DNA of 64,000 nucleotides, from NCBI RefSeq assembly GCF_003347605.1, contig NZ_QDFZ01000011.1:1-64000 (forward strand), in the 5' to 3' direction. Every line of letters starts with the position of its first letter. The stretch's first letter is position 1. This stretch comes from Chryseobacterium sp. KLBC 52. Its GTDB lineage: Bacteria > Bacteroidota > Bacteroidia > Flavobacteriales > Weeksellaceae. Both the position numbers and the translations under genes were made by a program. The notes under the pieces are model-generated. The model ran no database searches, was not told where the DNA came from, and saw only the letters and a list, made by a program, of their open reading frames with translations. Below, piece by piece: positions 43,037-52,200 of the stretch.

Positions 43037-43060
43037 AGACGGATCATCAATGACCCGTCT
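43037..43060 (-). terminator. Terminator of the 774-aa surface protein gene
   Basis: Stem agacgg(a)tcat / atga(c)ccgtct with one mismatch and a 2-nt loop. On the minus strand it ends in a run of T. It starts 25 bp past the stop. Confidence 0.82.
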
Positions 43061-43084
43061 CCCTTTTTTATTTAAATGAATGAA

Positions 43085-45409
43085 TTATTTTTTAATGGCT
43101 TTGATGGTCTGCTTAGATCCATCTTTCATTTCAAGTGTTACTAAATACACTCCCTGCATTAAATCTCTTAAATGGATCGTGGCTTCAGGGTTGGCGATTG
43201 TTTTTACTAATCTTCCTGTAGCATCTGTCACAGATACATTTTTTACATTTTTCACATCAGAGATATTCAATACATCCGTAAATGGATTAGGATACACCTG
43301 AATATTATTTTTTGCTACAGTCACTTCAGAGGTTGCCAGGTTAGCATTGTTAATGCTGATATCGTCAATATACAGATTATACTGGTCCGGATCTGAATAC
43401 GCATTAAATCCAAAGAAATACACTCCGGTTGCAGGAACTGTAAATGTTACAGATTCTGTATGAGCCATTTCATCATTGATTGAAGGGTAATCTGCGATAG
43501 AACCCGTCATTGCAGCTGCTTCGGGTGAAGTTCCAAACGCAACTTTCAATTTTTCAACATAGGTTGACGAGTTGTTCCCATATTTATAACTAATGGTATA
43601 TTGTACTCCCGCTGTCAAATTCAGCCCTTGGGTAAAGAACCATGCATTACCGGAATTGGAAGAATTATACTGGTATTTCAACACATTGGTAGTGAATCCC
43701 TGGCTATCGGAAGGAGGATCCGTTGTTTTCCAATCATTTCCTGTTCCTGCATTCACATTCACTGTACAGCCAGGCAGATCCGGAACAGTAACGTTTTCAA
43801 AATCTATGGTGTAAGGAAGATTTGCACTTGAACATAATGTTGTAAAGGCAACATGATCACTCCATGCGCTTTTACTTGTTGCACTACATGCAGATCTCAC
43901 CCATACATAATACATCGTAGAAGGAGCTAAACCAGGAATATTATAAGTAGTTGCAGTAATTCCTGTAAAATTAGGTGTACTTGTTGCTGTAGGTGCTGTA
44001 TTGGTTGTACTGTAATAAATATCATATCCGTTGGCAGGAACCGGAGTAGCTGCAGCCCACGAAACGGTAGCCCCTGCAGCTGTTATATTGGAGACAGCCA
44101 GTGCATTAGGTTCGCTACAAGCCGGAGCGACATCTATATTAATATCATCAACATATAATTGATTCATATTAGCATCAGAATAGGCCTGGAATCCAAAATA
44201 ATAAATACCTGTAGTGGTTGGTGTGAAGTTCACAAAGGCACTTGTTGCTGTGCTGACAACAATACTCGAATGGTCAGCTAATGTATTGGTCATTCCCGCA
44301 CTTGTAGCTGAAGTTCCATAGGCAACTTTCAGTTTTTCTTCATATACGGTTCCTTCTGCGTTTGCATATTTATATTTAATTCTGTAGGTTACCCCTGCTG
44401 TAAGATTAATACCGTTGGTGAAAAACCATGTATTAGCATTATCAGCATAATCATAAGAATACTGAAGAACATTTCCTGTGAATCCCTGAGCATCCAGATC
44501 ACCTGTTTCCCAAATATTTCCTGCCCCATCATTAACTACCGAAGTACAAGTTGGCATGTCAGGCGGGGTTATGCTTTCGAAATCCAATGCATACGGCACT
44601 CCCACAGCAACACATGATGTCATAAATGTTGCCATTTGAGACCATGCACTCTTATCTGAAGAACTGCAAACAGAACGCACCCACACATGGTAAGTGGTAG
44701 CTGGTACCAGTGAAGGCAGATTGGCAGTTAATGCATTGCTTGTCCCGGAAACCACTGTAGTAGCAGTAGGATATGTACTGGAAGTGGAGTAATAATATTC
44801 ATAGCCGCTTCCCGGTGCAGAAGAAGGTGCCGTCCATCCAACCTGAGCAGAATTGGCAGTAACAGCAGATACCGTTAAAGCAGATGGTGCAAAACATGTT
44901 GGAACAGCCCCAATTACTACCGTATAATCATGAGCTTCTCCATACCCATCTGTATTACATGGAACAGGATCCCCGGAAAACCTGTCTCCCACTCTCATTC
45001 TGTAAGTACCAGGAGTAACAGTAGAAGGAATTGTTATAAGTCCTGAGGTAATATTGTCAGCCCCTACGGGAGTGCTGCTTGCAGAAGCTACCAGCTCCGG
45101 AGCTGCATCATCAAAAGTTCCATCGTTATTAAAATCTATCCAGATGCGAACATTCTGATCACTGTAATCATGCTTGACACTGAAATCATAATTTAAACCT
45201 GCACTTAGGTTGATCGTCATAGAAGTATAATCTCCATATGCATTAGCGGAACAACCTGTATTGGAATGATCAAATCCGGCACCCGGAATTGCAAAAGTAT
45301 CTATCATATCCCCTCCGCTACAGCCACTAGCAAATGCAGGTGTACAGTAGGTCTGCGCAGAGGATAAAAAGCCGGTTATCAAGAAACCAACGAGTAAAAA
45401 ATTTTTCAT
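43085..45409 (-). CDS. GEVED/fibronectin type III surface protein with T9SS type A sorting domain (774 aa)
   Basis: The start is set at 45409 (MKNFLLVGFLITGFLSSA|Q). Next comes a GEVED-type domain (about 25-160: MTINLSAGLNYDFSVKHDYSD, RIWIDFNNDGTFDD, PGTYRMRVGDRF, GYGEAHDYTVVIG). Fibronectin type III units (TYHVWVRSVCSSSDKSAWS and TMYYVWVRSACSATSKSAWS) alternate with two choice-of-anchor J/MAM-like units (LDFESITPP, NTWFFTNGINLTAGVTYRI, YYFGFQAYSD, LYVDDINID). A type A sorting domain ends it (IQVYPNPFTDVLNIS, TGRLVKT, MQGVYLVTLEM, AIKK). Likely a surface adhesin or binding protein. Paralogous modules occur in the next gene. Confidence 0.9.
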   Translation of the reverse strand: MKNFLLVGFLITGFLSSAQTYCTPAFASGCSGGDMIDTFAIPGAGFDHSNTGCSANAYGDYTSMTINLSAGLNYDFSVKHDYSDQNVRIWIDFNNDGTFDDAAPELVASASSTPVGADNITSGLITIPSTVTPGTYRMRVGDRFSGDPVPCNTDGYGEAHDYTVVIGAVPTCFAPSALTVSAVTANSAQVGWTAPSSAPGSGYEYYYSTSSTYPTATTVVSGTSNALTANLPSLVPATTYHVWVRSVCSSSDKSAWSQMATFMTSCVAVGVPYALDFESITPPDMPTCTSVVNDGAGNIWETGDLDAQGFTGNVLQYSYDYADNANTWFFTNGINLTAGVTYRIKYKYANAEGTVYEEKLKVAYGTSATSAGMTNTLADHSSIVVSTATSAFVNFTPTTTGIYYFGFQAYSDANMNQLYVDDINIDVAPACSEPNALAVSNITAAGATVSWAAATPVPANGYDIYYSTTNTAPTATSTPNFTGITATTYNIPGLAPSTMYYVWVRSACSATSKSAWSDHVAFTTLCSSANLPYTIDFENVTVPDLPGCTVNVNAGTGNDWKTTDPPSDSQGFTTNVLKYQYNSSNSGNAWFFTQGLNLTAGVQYTISYKYGNNSSTYVEKLKVAFGTSPEAAAMTGSIADYPSINDEMAHTESVTFTVPATGVYFFGFNAYSDPDQYNLYIDDISINNANLATSEVTVAKNNIQVYPNPFTDVLNISDVKNVKNVSVTDATGRLVKTIANPEATIHLRDLMQGVYLVTLEMKDGSKQTIKAIKK

Positions 45410-45429
45410 ATAAATCAATATTAGTTACT

Positions 45430-45437
45430 CAAATCTA
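45430..45437 (-). promoter_or_regulatory. -7 element for the 774-aa surface protein gene
   Basis: Exact TAnnTTTG (tagatttg on the minus strand), 21 bp before the chosen start codon, which supports the shorter start. A TTG at usual spacing is not clear. Confidence 0.5.
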
Positions 45438-45526
45438 GTGAAAATCAGCAACAAAAAAAATATTTTTTTCATCATATGACAATAAATTCAAATTTTCTTT
45501 CAACAAAAGACAATTTGAATTAAAAA

Positions 45527-45557
45527 AAAGAGACCGCCCAAATTGAGCAGTCTCTTT
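45527..45557 (-). terminator. Terminator of the 1093-aa surface protein gene
   Basis: Stem aaagagac / gtctcttt with an imperfect inner stem (gcc/gag region), 22 bp past the stop, followed by T on the minus strand. Confidence 0.75.
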
Positions 45558-45578
45558 CTTCTGTTTTTTTTAAACTAT

Positions 45579-48500
45579 TTATTTCTTAATTGCTTTAACG
45601 GTTTGTTTAGATCCGTCTTTCATATTAAGAATTACTAAATACAATCCTTCTTTCAGATCTCTCAATTGAAGCTCAGAAGAAGGTTTTTCGATGGTCTTAA
45701 TCAATCTTCCGGAAACATCAACAATTGAAACAGATTGTACTTTCGATACATCAGAAATTGTTAGCTTGTCAGTAAACGGATTAGGATATACATTAATCTT
45801 ATTCTCTTTTACTGCAGTTTCAGCAGTTGCCAGGTTAGGATTTTGTTTTACTTCAACGTTATCTAAAAGAACATCATCATAGAAGTATCCGTTACCACTC
45901 ACGTTTTTATCTACAGTAAACCTCACCTGAATAGTTGCTCCGATATAAGAAGCTGCTAAAGGAACAGCAACTGTTCTCCATTGATTTAAGTTGGTATTAT
46001 CACTAAAGATCACTACCCAACCGTTTCCATCATTTACCTCTACCGTAAGTTTATTATTATCATAAGTAGAAGGGGAAACTGTAGTACCACTTGACGTAGA
46101 ATGGTTTTTAAACCAGTCAAAAGAAACAATTGGCGCAGTTAAGCCTGTTAAATTTACGGAAGGAGTAACCAATTGTACAGTATTTGAACCCGCACCTGAA
46201 TACGGTGAACTTGCATCTACCCACGCATATGTACCTGCCGCTTTTTGGTTATTAGCCGGGCTCGCACCATAATCTGCACTTCCTGCAAATTTCCAGAAAA
46301 GAGTTGCATCCGTACCTGTTGCTGTAGGGTTTACATTGTTCCAGCAGTTTGGTGCTGCTCCATTGTCAAAGTTTTGAGTAAAAGGTGCCATAACCGTTCC
46401 ACAAAGTGTATTGAAAATAGCAACAGTAGAACTCCATGCGCTCTTATCAGAAGCACTACATACCGATCTTACCCATAAATAATAAGTAGTAGAAGGAGAA
46501 AGTCCGGATAAAGGAGCTGAAGTTGTAGTACTGGATCCCGAAACCGTAGCAGAGGCTGTAGGAGCTGTACTGCTTGTAGAATAATAGTATTCATATCCAC
46601 TTCCGGGAGCGGCAGCCGGAGCTGTCCATGAAACACTTGCGCTATTAGTGGTAATCGCTGAAACTGTAACAGCTGATGGCTCTGAACAGGTAGGAGTAAC
46701 ATCTATATTAATATCATCTACATAGATTTGATTCATATCTGCAAGAGAATATGCCTGGAATCCGATATAATAAACTCCTGTTGCGCTTGGCGTAAAGTCT
46801 GTAAAAGTATTTGTAACAGTTCCACCGGTAATATTACCATGATCTGCTATGGTATTCGTCATTGCCGAACTTGCGGGAGAAGATCCGTACGCTACTTTTA
46901 CTTTTTCAGGATATTGTGTTGTACCGGTTGCGTTTGCATATTTATATTTAATTCTATAGCTAACGCCCGCTGTAAGGTTTAAACCTTGGGTAAAGAACCA
47001 TGTATTGGCAGCATTACTACTGTTGTATGAATAATTAAGCACTTTCCCTGTAAATCCTGTTGGAGCAGTTGCTGTTTTCCATAAATTCCCGGAACCGCTA
47101 TTAATAACTGTTGTACAAGTCGGTAAAGCCGGAGTAGTAACACTTTCAAAATCTAAAGTATATGGTAAGCCAGTTGAGCTACACACGGTCTGGAATGACC
47201 TTACTGTACATGCTGTCGCAGGACCTGCAATATTGGCAGTATATGCAGTAACAGAATAATAATATGTAGTAACAAAGTTGAGAGGTGTAGTGATCGCATA
47301 AGAATTATTAGCTCCACCCGCGATATCTATATCTAGAACATCATTTCCTCCTGAAGTGGTTCCGACTTTTAGTTTGTATCCTGCGGCTCCGTTTATGGCA
47401 TTCCATGTAATGGTAGGAGTTACACTTACTCCTGTAGCGCTGGAAGCCGGAGCTGTTACTGTAGGACAAAGACCTAATGTTGTAAAGTTAGCCGAGCTTG
47501 ACCATACCCCTTTATCTGTTCCGTTACAGTTTCCTCTCACCCAATAGTAATACTGAGTTGAAGGAGTCAAACCTGATAAGTTAGCTGTTGTTACCCCTGC
47601 ACCTACAGAACCCGAAGGAGTAACTGTTGAAATCGGAGCAGTTGAATTGGTAGAATAATAATATTCATATCCATTACCCGGAGGTGTTGTTGAAGCCGTC
47701 CAGCTTATCGCTGCAGATTCAGGAGTCAGAGCAGCAGAAGAAAGGCCGGTTACTGTACTTGCGCAGTTCGGTGTAGTTGAAAAAGATCCTGCAGACGCAT
47801 ATCCGCTTCCGGATCCGGCTGCATTTGGAATATGAGAATACACGGATTGTACCGCACCATTTAAAGCCTGTACCTGAACCTGATACGTAGTATTCTGAGT
47901 AAGACCGGTAATAGTAGCAGTAGCGGCAGAAACCGGATTACCAACGAGGTCGGTCCAGTCACAGTTTCCCACTTCTCTATACTGAACATTGTACGCTGTA
48001 GCACCCGTTGGAGCCGTCCAGTTTACGGTAGCAGCGTTATTGGTGATTCCGGTAGCAGCAGCAAAAGTCCTTACCGGTGCTTGTGTACCTGGTGTCCATT
48101 TATACTGCAATCCTGCCGGAATTTTAACACTTGCATTTGTTGTACTGGAGAAAATCATTGTACTGCTATTACCGCTGCCGGTAACAGCTTTAGACCAGTC
48201 GCAGGCAGTTCCGGACGGTACATTTCCGATCATCAGAGAATTTACATTGGATGTATAAGTAGTACTGTTTCCCCTTATTCCTACCTGTGGTGTACTGCCC
48301 GAAGTACTGGTACCCGGATCCGTACAGTTTCCGTAAATAATCTTTATTTCACCGGTAGCATACACCAATCTGATCTGAAAATTTAATTTTTCAGTAGATC
48401 TGTTATGGTAATTAGCATGATCCTGCCATTGCACCACAAATTCGGTTCCCAGATCCTCATATCTAACCTCATGGTTACCTGGCGGCTGTGGGGAATCCGT

Positions 48501-48860
48501 TGATAAAAATCCTCCATCCTGTCCAAAAGCAGAAATTGCTCCTGTTGTAGATCCCAAAGATGACATTGGAGTGTAGTTTGTACCTGACGGCGCTGCTCCA
48601 AAAGTTATAAATCCATTGGCACTCACATAACATGTCGTCATGGCAACACCACCGAAATTAAAGGGAGAAGATAAAGGAATCGCTGCGGATACCTCATTGT
48701 CATAAGTCGTATTCGTTCCTGTAGGAAATAATTTTGTACCTCCTGTAATCGAGGTGTAAGCTACCCCAGTACTTTTTGAAAAAGTATAGTTGGCAACATT
48801 GGTTTGTGCATAGACTCCCATACTCAGGGATGCTAAACACGAAAGTAGTAATTTCTTCAT
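45579..48860 (-). CDS. Fibronectin type III / choice-of-anchor J surface protein, T9SS type A (1093 aa)
   Basis: A signal peptide (residues 1-18, MGVYA|Q) precedes an N-terminal beta domain of about 230 residues (CYVSANGFITFGAAPSG, EFVVQWQDHANY, IRLVYATGEIKIIYG). At least four fibronectin type III units follow (TAYNVQYREVGNCDW, GYEYYYSTNSTAPIS, TYYLWVRSVCSASDKSAWS). Choice-of-anchor J/MAM-like units come next (LDFESVTTPALPTCTTV, WFFTQGLNLTAGVSYRIKYKY, and a second near 830-1000 with FFYD-type ending YFYDDVLLDNVEV). The sorting domain is INVYPNPFTDKLTISD, SGRLIKTIEK, KEGLYLVILNM, AIKK. Several modules are nearly identical to those in the neighbouring gene. Surface-binding role inferred. Confidence 0.9.
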   Translation of the reverse strand: MKKLLLSCLASLSMGVYAQTNVANYTFSKSTGVAYTSITGGTKLFPTGTNTTYDNEVSAAIPLSSPFNFGGVAMTTCYVSANGFITFGAAPSGTNYTPMSSLGSTTGAISAFGQDGGFLSTDSPQPPGNHEVRYEDLGTEFVVQWQDHANYHNRSTEKLNFQIRLVYATGEIKIIYGNCTDPGTSTSGSTPQVGIRGNSTTYTSNVNSLMIGNVPSGTACDWSKAVTGSGNSSTMIFSSTTNASVKIPAGLQYKWTPGTQAPVRTFAAATGITNNAATVNWTAPTGATAYNVQYREVGNCDWTDLVGNPVSAATATITGLTQNTTYQVQVQALNGAVQSVYSHIPNAAGSGSGYASAGSFSTTPNCASTVTGLSSAALTPESAAISWTASTTPPGNGYEYYYSTNSTAPISTVTPSGSVGAGVTTANLSGLTPSTQYYYWVRGNCNGTDKGVWSSSANFTTLGLCPTVTAPASSATGVSVTPTITWNAINGAAGYKLKVGTTSGGNDVLDIDIAGGANNSYAITTPLNFVTTYYYSVTAYTANIAGPATACTVRSFQTVCSSTGLPYTLDFESVTTPALPTCTTVINSGSGNLWKTATAPTGFTGKVLNYSYNSSNAANTWFFTQGLNLTAGVSYRIKYKYANATGTTQYPEKVKVAYGSSPASSAMTNTIADHGNITGGTVTNTFTDFTPSATGVYYIGFQAYSLADMNQIYVDDINIDVTPTCSEPSAVTVSAITTNSASVSWTAPAAAPGSGYEYYYSTSSTAPTASATVSGSSTTTSAPLSGLSPSTTYYLWVRSVCSASDKSAWSSTVAIFNTLCGTVMAPFTQNFDNGAAPNCWNNVNPTATGTDATLFWKFAGSADYGASPANNQKAAGTYAWVDASSPYSGAGSNTVQLVTPSVNLTGLTAPIVSFDWFKNHSTSSGTTVSPSTYDNNKLTVEVNDGNGWVVIFSDNTNLNQWRTVAVPLAASYIGATIQVRFTVDKNVSGNGYFYDDVLLDNVEVKQNPNLATAETAVKENKINVYPNPFTDKLTISDVSKVQSVSIVDVSGRLIKTIEKPSSELQLRDLKEGLYLVILNMKDGSKQTVKAIKK

Positions 48861-49204
48861 AAAATAGTAATAATAATAGTTTGGGCGGTAAATGTATAAA
48901 TATTAATTTAAATTTTAAATGAAATATTGAAAAATATCATAAAATATTAAATAAAAACAATTAAAAACCCTCTTAAAATACAACAAATTCAAACGTTTAT
49001 TTAATTTTAACAATTATATCACAATTCATTGTAAAATTACAAAACAGTGATTAACAGGTAATTAAGTTAGTACATAATTAAAATAGACTTCAGAAAATTT
49101 TTCTATTTAACATAAAAACCATTTAAAATTTTTCTTTAATATTGAACATATATAAACAAAAAAAAGAGTGGCTCGAGCCACTCTTTAGTTTATAATATAG
49201 TTTT
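48861..49204. other. Intergenic region
   Basis: 344 bp, extremely AT-rich, between the surface protein and dnaE genes. It should hold the promoter of the 1093-aa gene (tacattta near 48893 is one mismatch from consensus) and holds the dnaE terminator. No gene seen. Confidence 0.45.
49163..49186 (-). terminator. Terminator of dnaE
   Basis: Perfect palindrome aaagagtggctcgagccactcttt preceded by A and followed by T on the minus strand, 19 bp after the stop. Confidence 0.85.
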
Positions 49205-52200
49205 CTAATTTAAATAAAACTCATATTTATTGAGAAGTTGAATTTCTTTAATCAGATCTCCGTTGAGATCTACTGAATGCTTCATAGACTGCACTTCAAT
49301 ATGGGAGTCATCCTCCAGGTTTTTGATAAAGAATTTCAATTTTTGATTTCCTTTGTTTCTATCGAGAACCGTTCTGAAAAAGTCAAGATCTTCAGGTCTT
49401 ACATCCATCACATCCATTACTAAAGATATGCTTTTTGCAAACCGTTCAAATGCTTCCTGAAGTTCAATAACATCATTTACATTCACGAAGACTCTTCCAT
49501 CTTTTACCTGAGCAAATTTTATTTTAAAAATAACAAACCTCTGCACTTCCAGTTTCTCTTTCAGCCTCATATAATCCCTGTCTCCCAATCTGAATGAGTA
49601 TGACCCGGAATAATCTTCCAACGTAACAAAAGCTACTTTCTCTCCACTTCTGAAACCATCCTGAACTCTATATTCAGTAATAAGACCAGCTACCGTATAT
49701 TCTTTTCCGCCTCCGCCATTTTCTCTTTCTTTCTGAAGCGTTTTCCAGTCTTTCTTTTTTTCTTCAAATAACTCTTCCTGTTTATTGGAGAAAGCCTGCT
49801 CTTTGTACGCATCTACCTCATCCAGATTCAGGAATAGGAAATTTCCTTTTGGCTCTGCTTTTTTAGTCACCTCTTCCACTACTTCCTCTTCACCTGCCAC
49901 TACATCATCTGAGACAATTTCCGTAAGATCTACAGCATCGTCCTGAGCATCCTGTTCCAAAACAGGTGCTTCATCTGTAACCACTTTAGCTTCATCATTT
50001 TTCTCAAGAACAGATTTCTTAGAAAGCTGTCCCTGCATAAACTGGAACTGGTATTTAAATTCATCCAGAGGATGCGCAGAAAGATAGAAACCAATGATCT
50101 CTTTTTCTTTATTAAGCTTGTGCATATTGGGCCATTCCGGACAAGGTGCCAATTTCGGCTGTTCAATCTGTACTTCTTCTGCAAAATCTGCAAATAAAGA
50201 ATGTTCCATCTCATTTTTGCTTTCCTGGAAACTTTGCCCATACCTGATTAATCTTTCCAGGTTTGTCTTTCCCGCCATATCAATATCAAAATACTGACCT
50301 CTATGGAAAGTATCCAGTTCATCAAAAGCACCGGCAAGCACTAAACTTTCCGCTACCCTTTTGTTCATCTGAGAAGGCATTATTCTTTCAAAGAAATCAT
50401 AAATGTTTTTAAATCTTCCGTTTTCTCTTTCTCTGGTAATCCCTTCACTCGGTCCTTCCCCAATTCCCTTGATTGCTCCCAATCCGAAACGGATCTGTCC
50501 CTTTTCATTTACGGAGAATTTGTATTGAGATTCATTCACATCCGGTCCTAATACATCAACCCCCATACTTTTACAATCTTCCATGAACATGGTAATCGAA
50601 TCCGTATTGTTAATGTTATTACTCATTACACTCGCCATATATTCTGCCGGGTAATTGGCTTTTAAAAAGGCAGTCTGATAAGCAATGAATGCATAACACG
50701 TTGAGTGAGATTTGTTAAAAGCATATTCCGCAAAGGCTTTCCAGTCATTCCATATTTTCTCTAACCTCTCTTCATTCAGGTTATTTTTTCTACCTCCTTC
50801 AATGAATTTCGGATACATTTTATTCAGAACATCGATCTGCTTTTTACCCATCGCTTTTCTCAAAGTATCGGCTTCACCTTTGGTAAAGTTGGCCAGTTTC
50901 TGGGACAAAAGCATTACCTGCTCCTGATAAACGGTAATCCCGTATGTTTCCTTTAAATATTCTTCTGTTTCCGGTAAGTCGTAGACAATTTCTTCAATTC
51001 CGTGCTTTCTGTTGATGAAGTTTGGAATGTATTTAATGGGACCCGGACGGTACAATGCGTTCATGGCAATAAGATCGGCAAAAACCGTTGGTTTAAGCTC
51101 CCTCATGTATTTTTGCATTCCGGGACTTTCATACTGGAAAATCCCCACCGTTCTTCCTTCTTTAAACAGCTGATAGGTTTTAGCATCATCAAGCGGAATG
51201 AGATCCGGATCGATATCTACATTATACCTTGCTTTCACCAGCTTTAATGCATCCTTAATGATGGTAAGCGTTCTCAGGCCAAGGAAGTCCATTTTCAGAA
51301 GTCCTGCACTTTCCGCAACGGAGTTATCAAACTGTGACACCAGGATATCAGCATCTTTTGCTGCGATGGTCACCGGAACCAGATTACTCACATCTTCCGG
51401 TGTAATAATAACCCCACAGGCATGAATTCCGGTATTTCTGATACAGCCCTCCATCTTTTTCGCACTAGCCAGCACTCCATGTCGTGCATCATCAGGACTG
51501 TCGAGAACATATCTCATTTCATCAACGAGCATCTGTTCTTCCGGTTTCAATTTATCATATTTTGCTAAAGCTTTTGCGATATTCATTCCCGGACTTGGAG
51601 GAATCAGCTTAGCAATATTGTTCGTATCAGGAATAGGAACATCAAGAACCCTTCCGGCATCTTTAATAGCAGATTTTCCACCCAACACCGAGTAAGTAAT
51701 AATCTGTGCTACCTGAGTTTTACCGTATTTTTCAACGACCCATTTGATAATCTTATCTCTTCCTTCATCATCAAAGTCAATATCAATATCGGGCATGGAA
51801 ATCCTTTCCGGATTCAGGAATCTCTCAAAAAGGAGATCGTATTTAATCGGGTCTACATTGGTAATTCCGATACAATAAGCAACAGCAGATCCTGCGGCCG
51901 AGCCCCTTCCCGGACCTACCCAAACTCCCATATTACGGGCTTCGTTACAGAAATCCTGTACAATAAGGAAGTAACCCGGGTAACCGGTATTGGCAATTAC
52001 TTCAAGCTCAAAGTCAAGACGTTCTTTAATATCGTCCGTTATCCCTGTTTCTGCATATCTTTTCTTAGCTCCTTCATAAGTAAGATAGGTAAGATAAGCC
52101 ATCTCCCCTCTTTTTCCTCCGTCTACCTCATCTTCAGCGTGAATAAACTCTTCCGGAATATCAAACTTGGGAAGGAGTACGTCTCTTTTTAAGGTATAAG

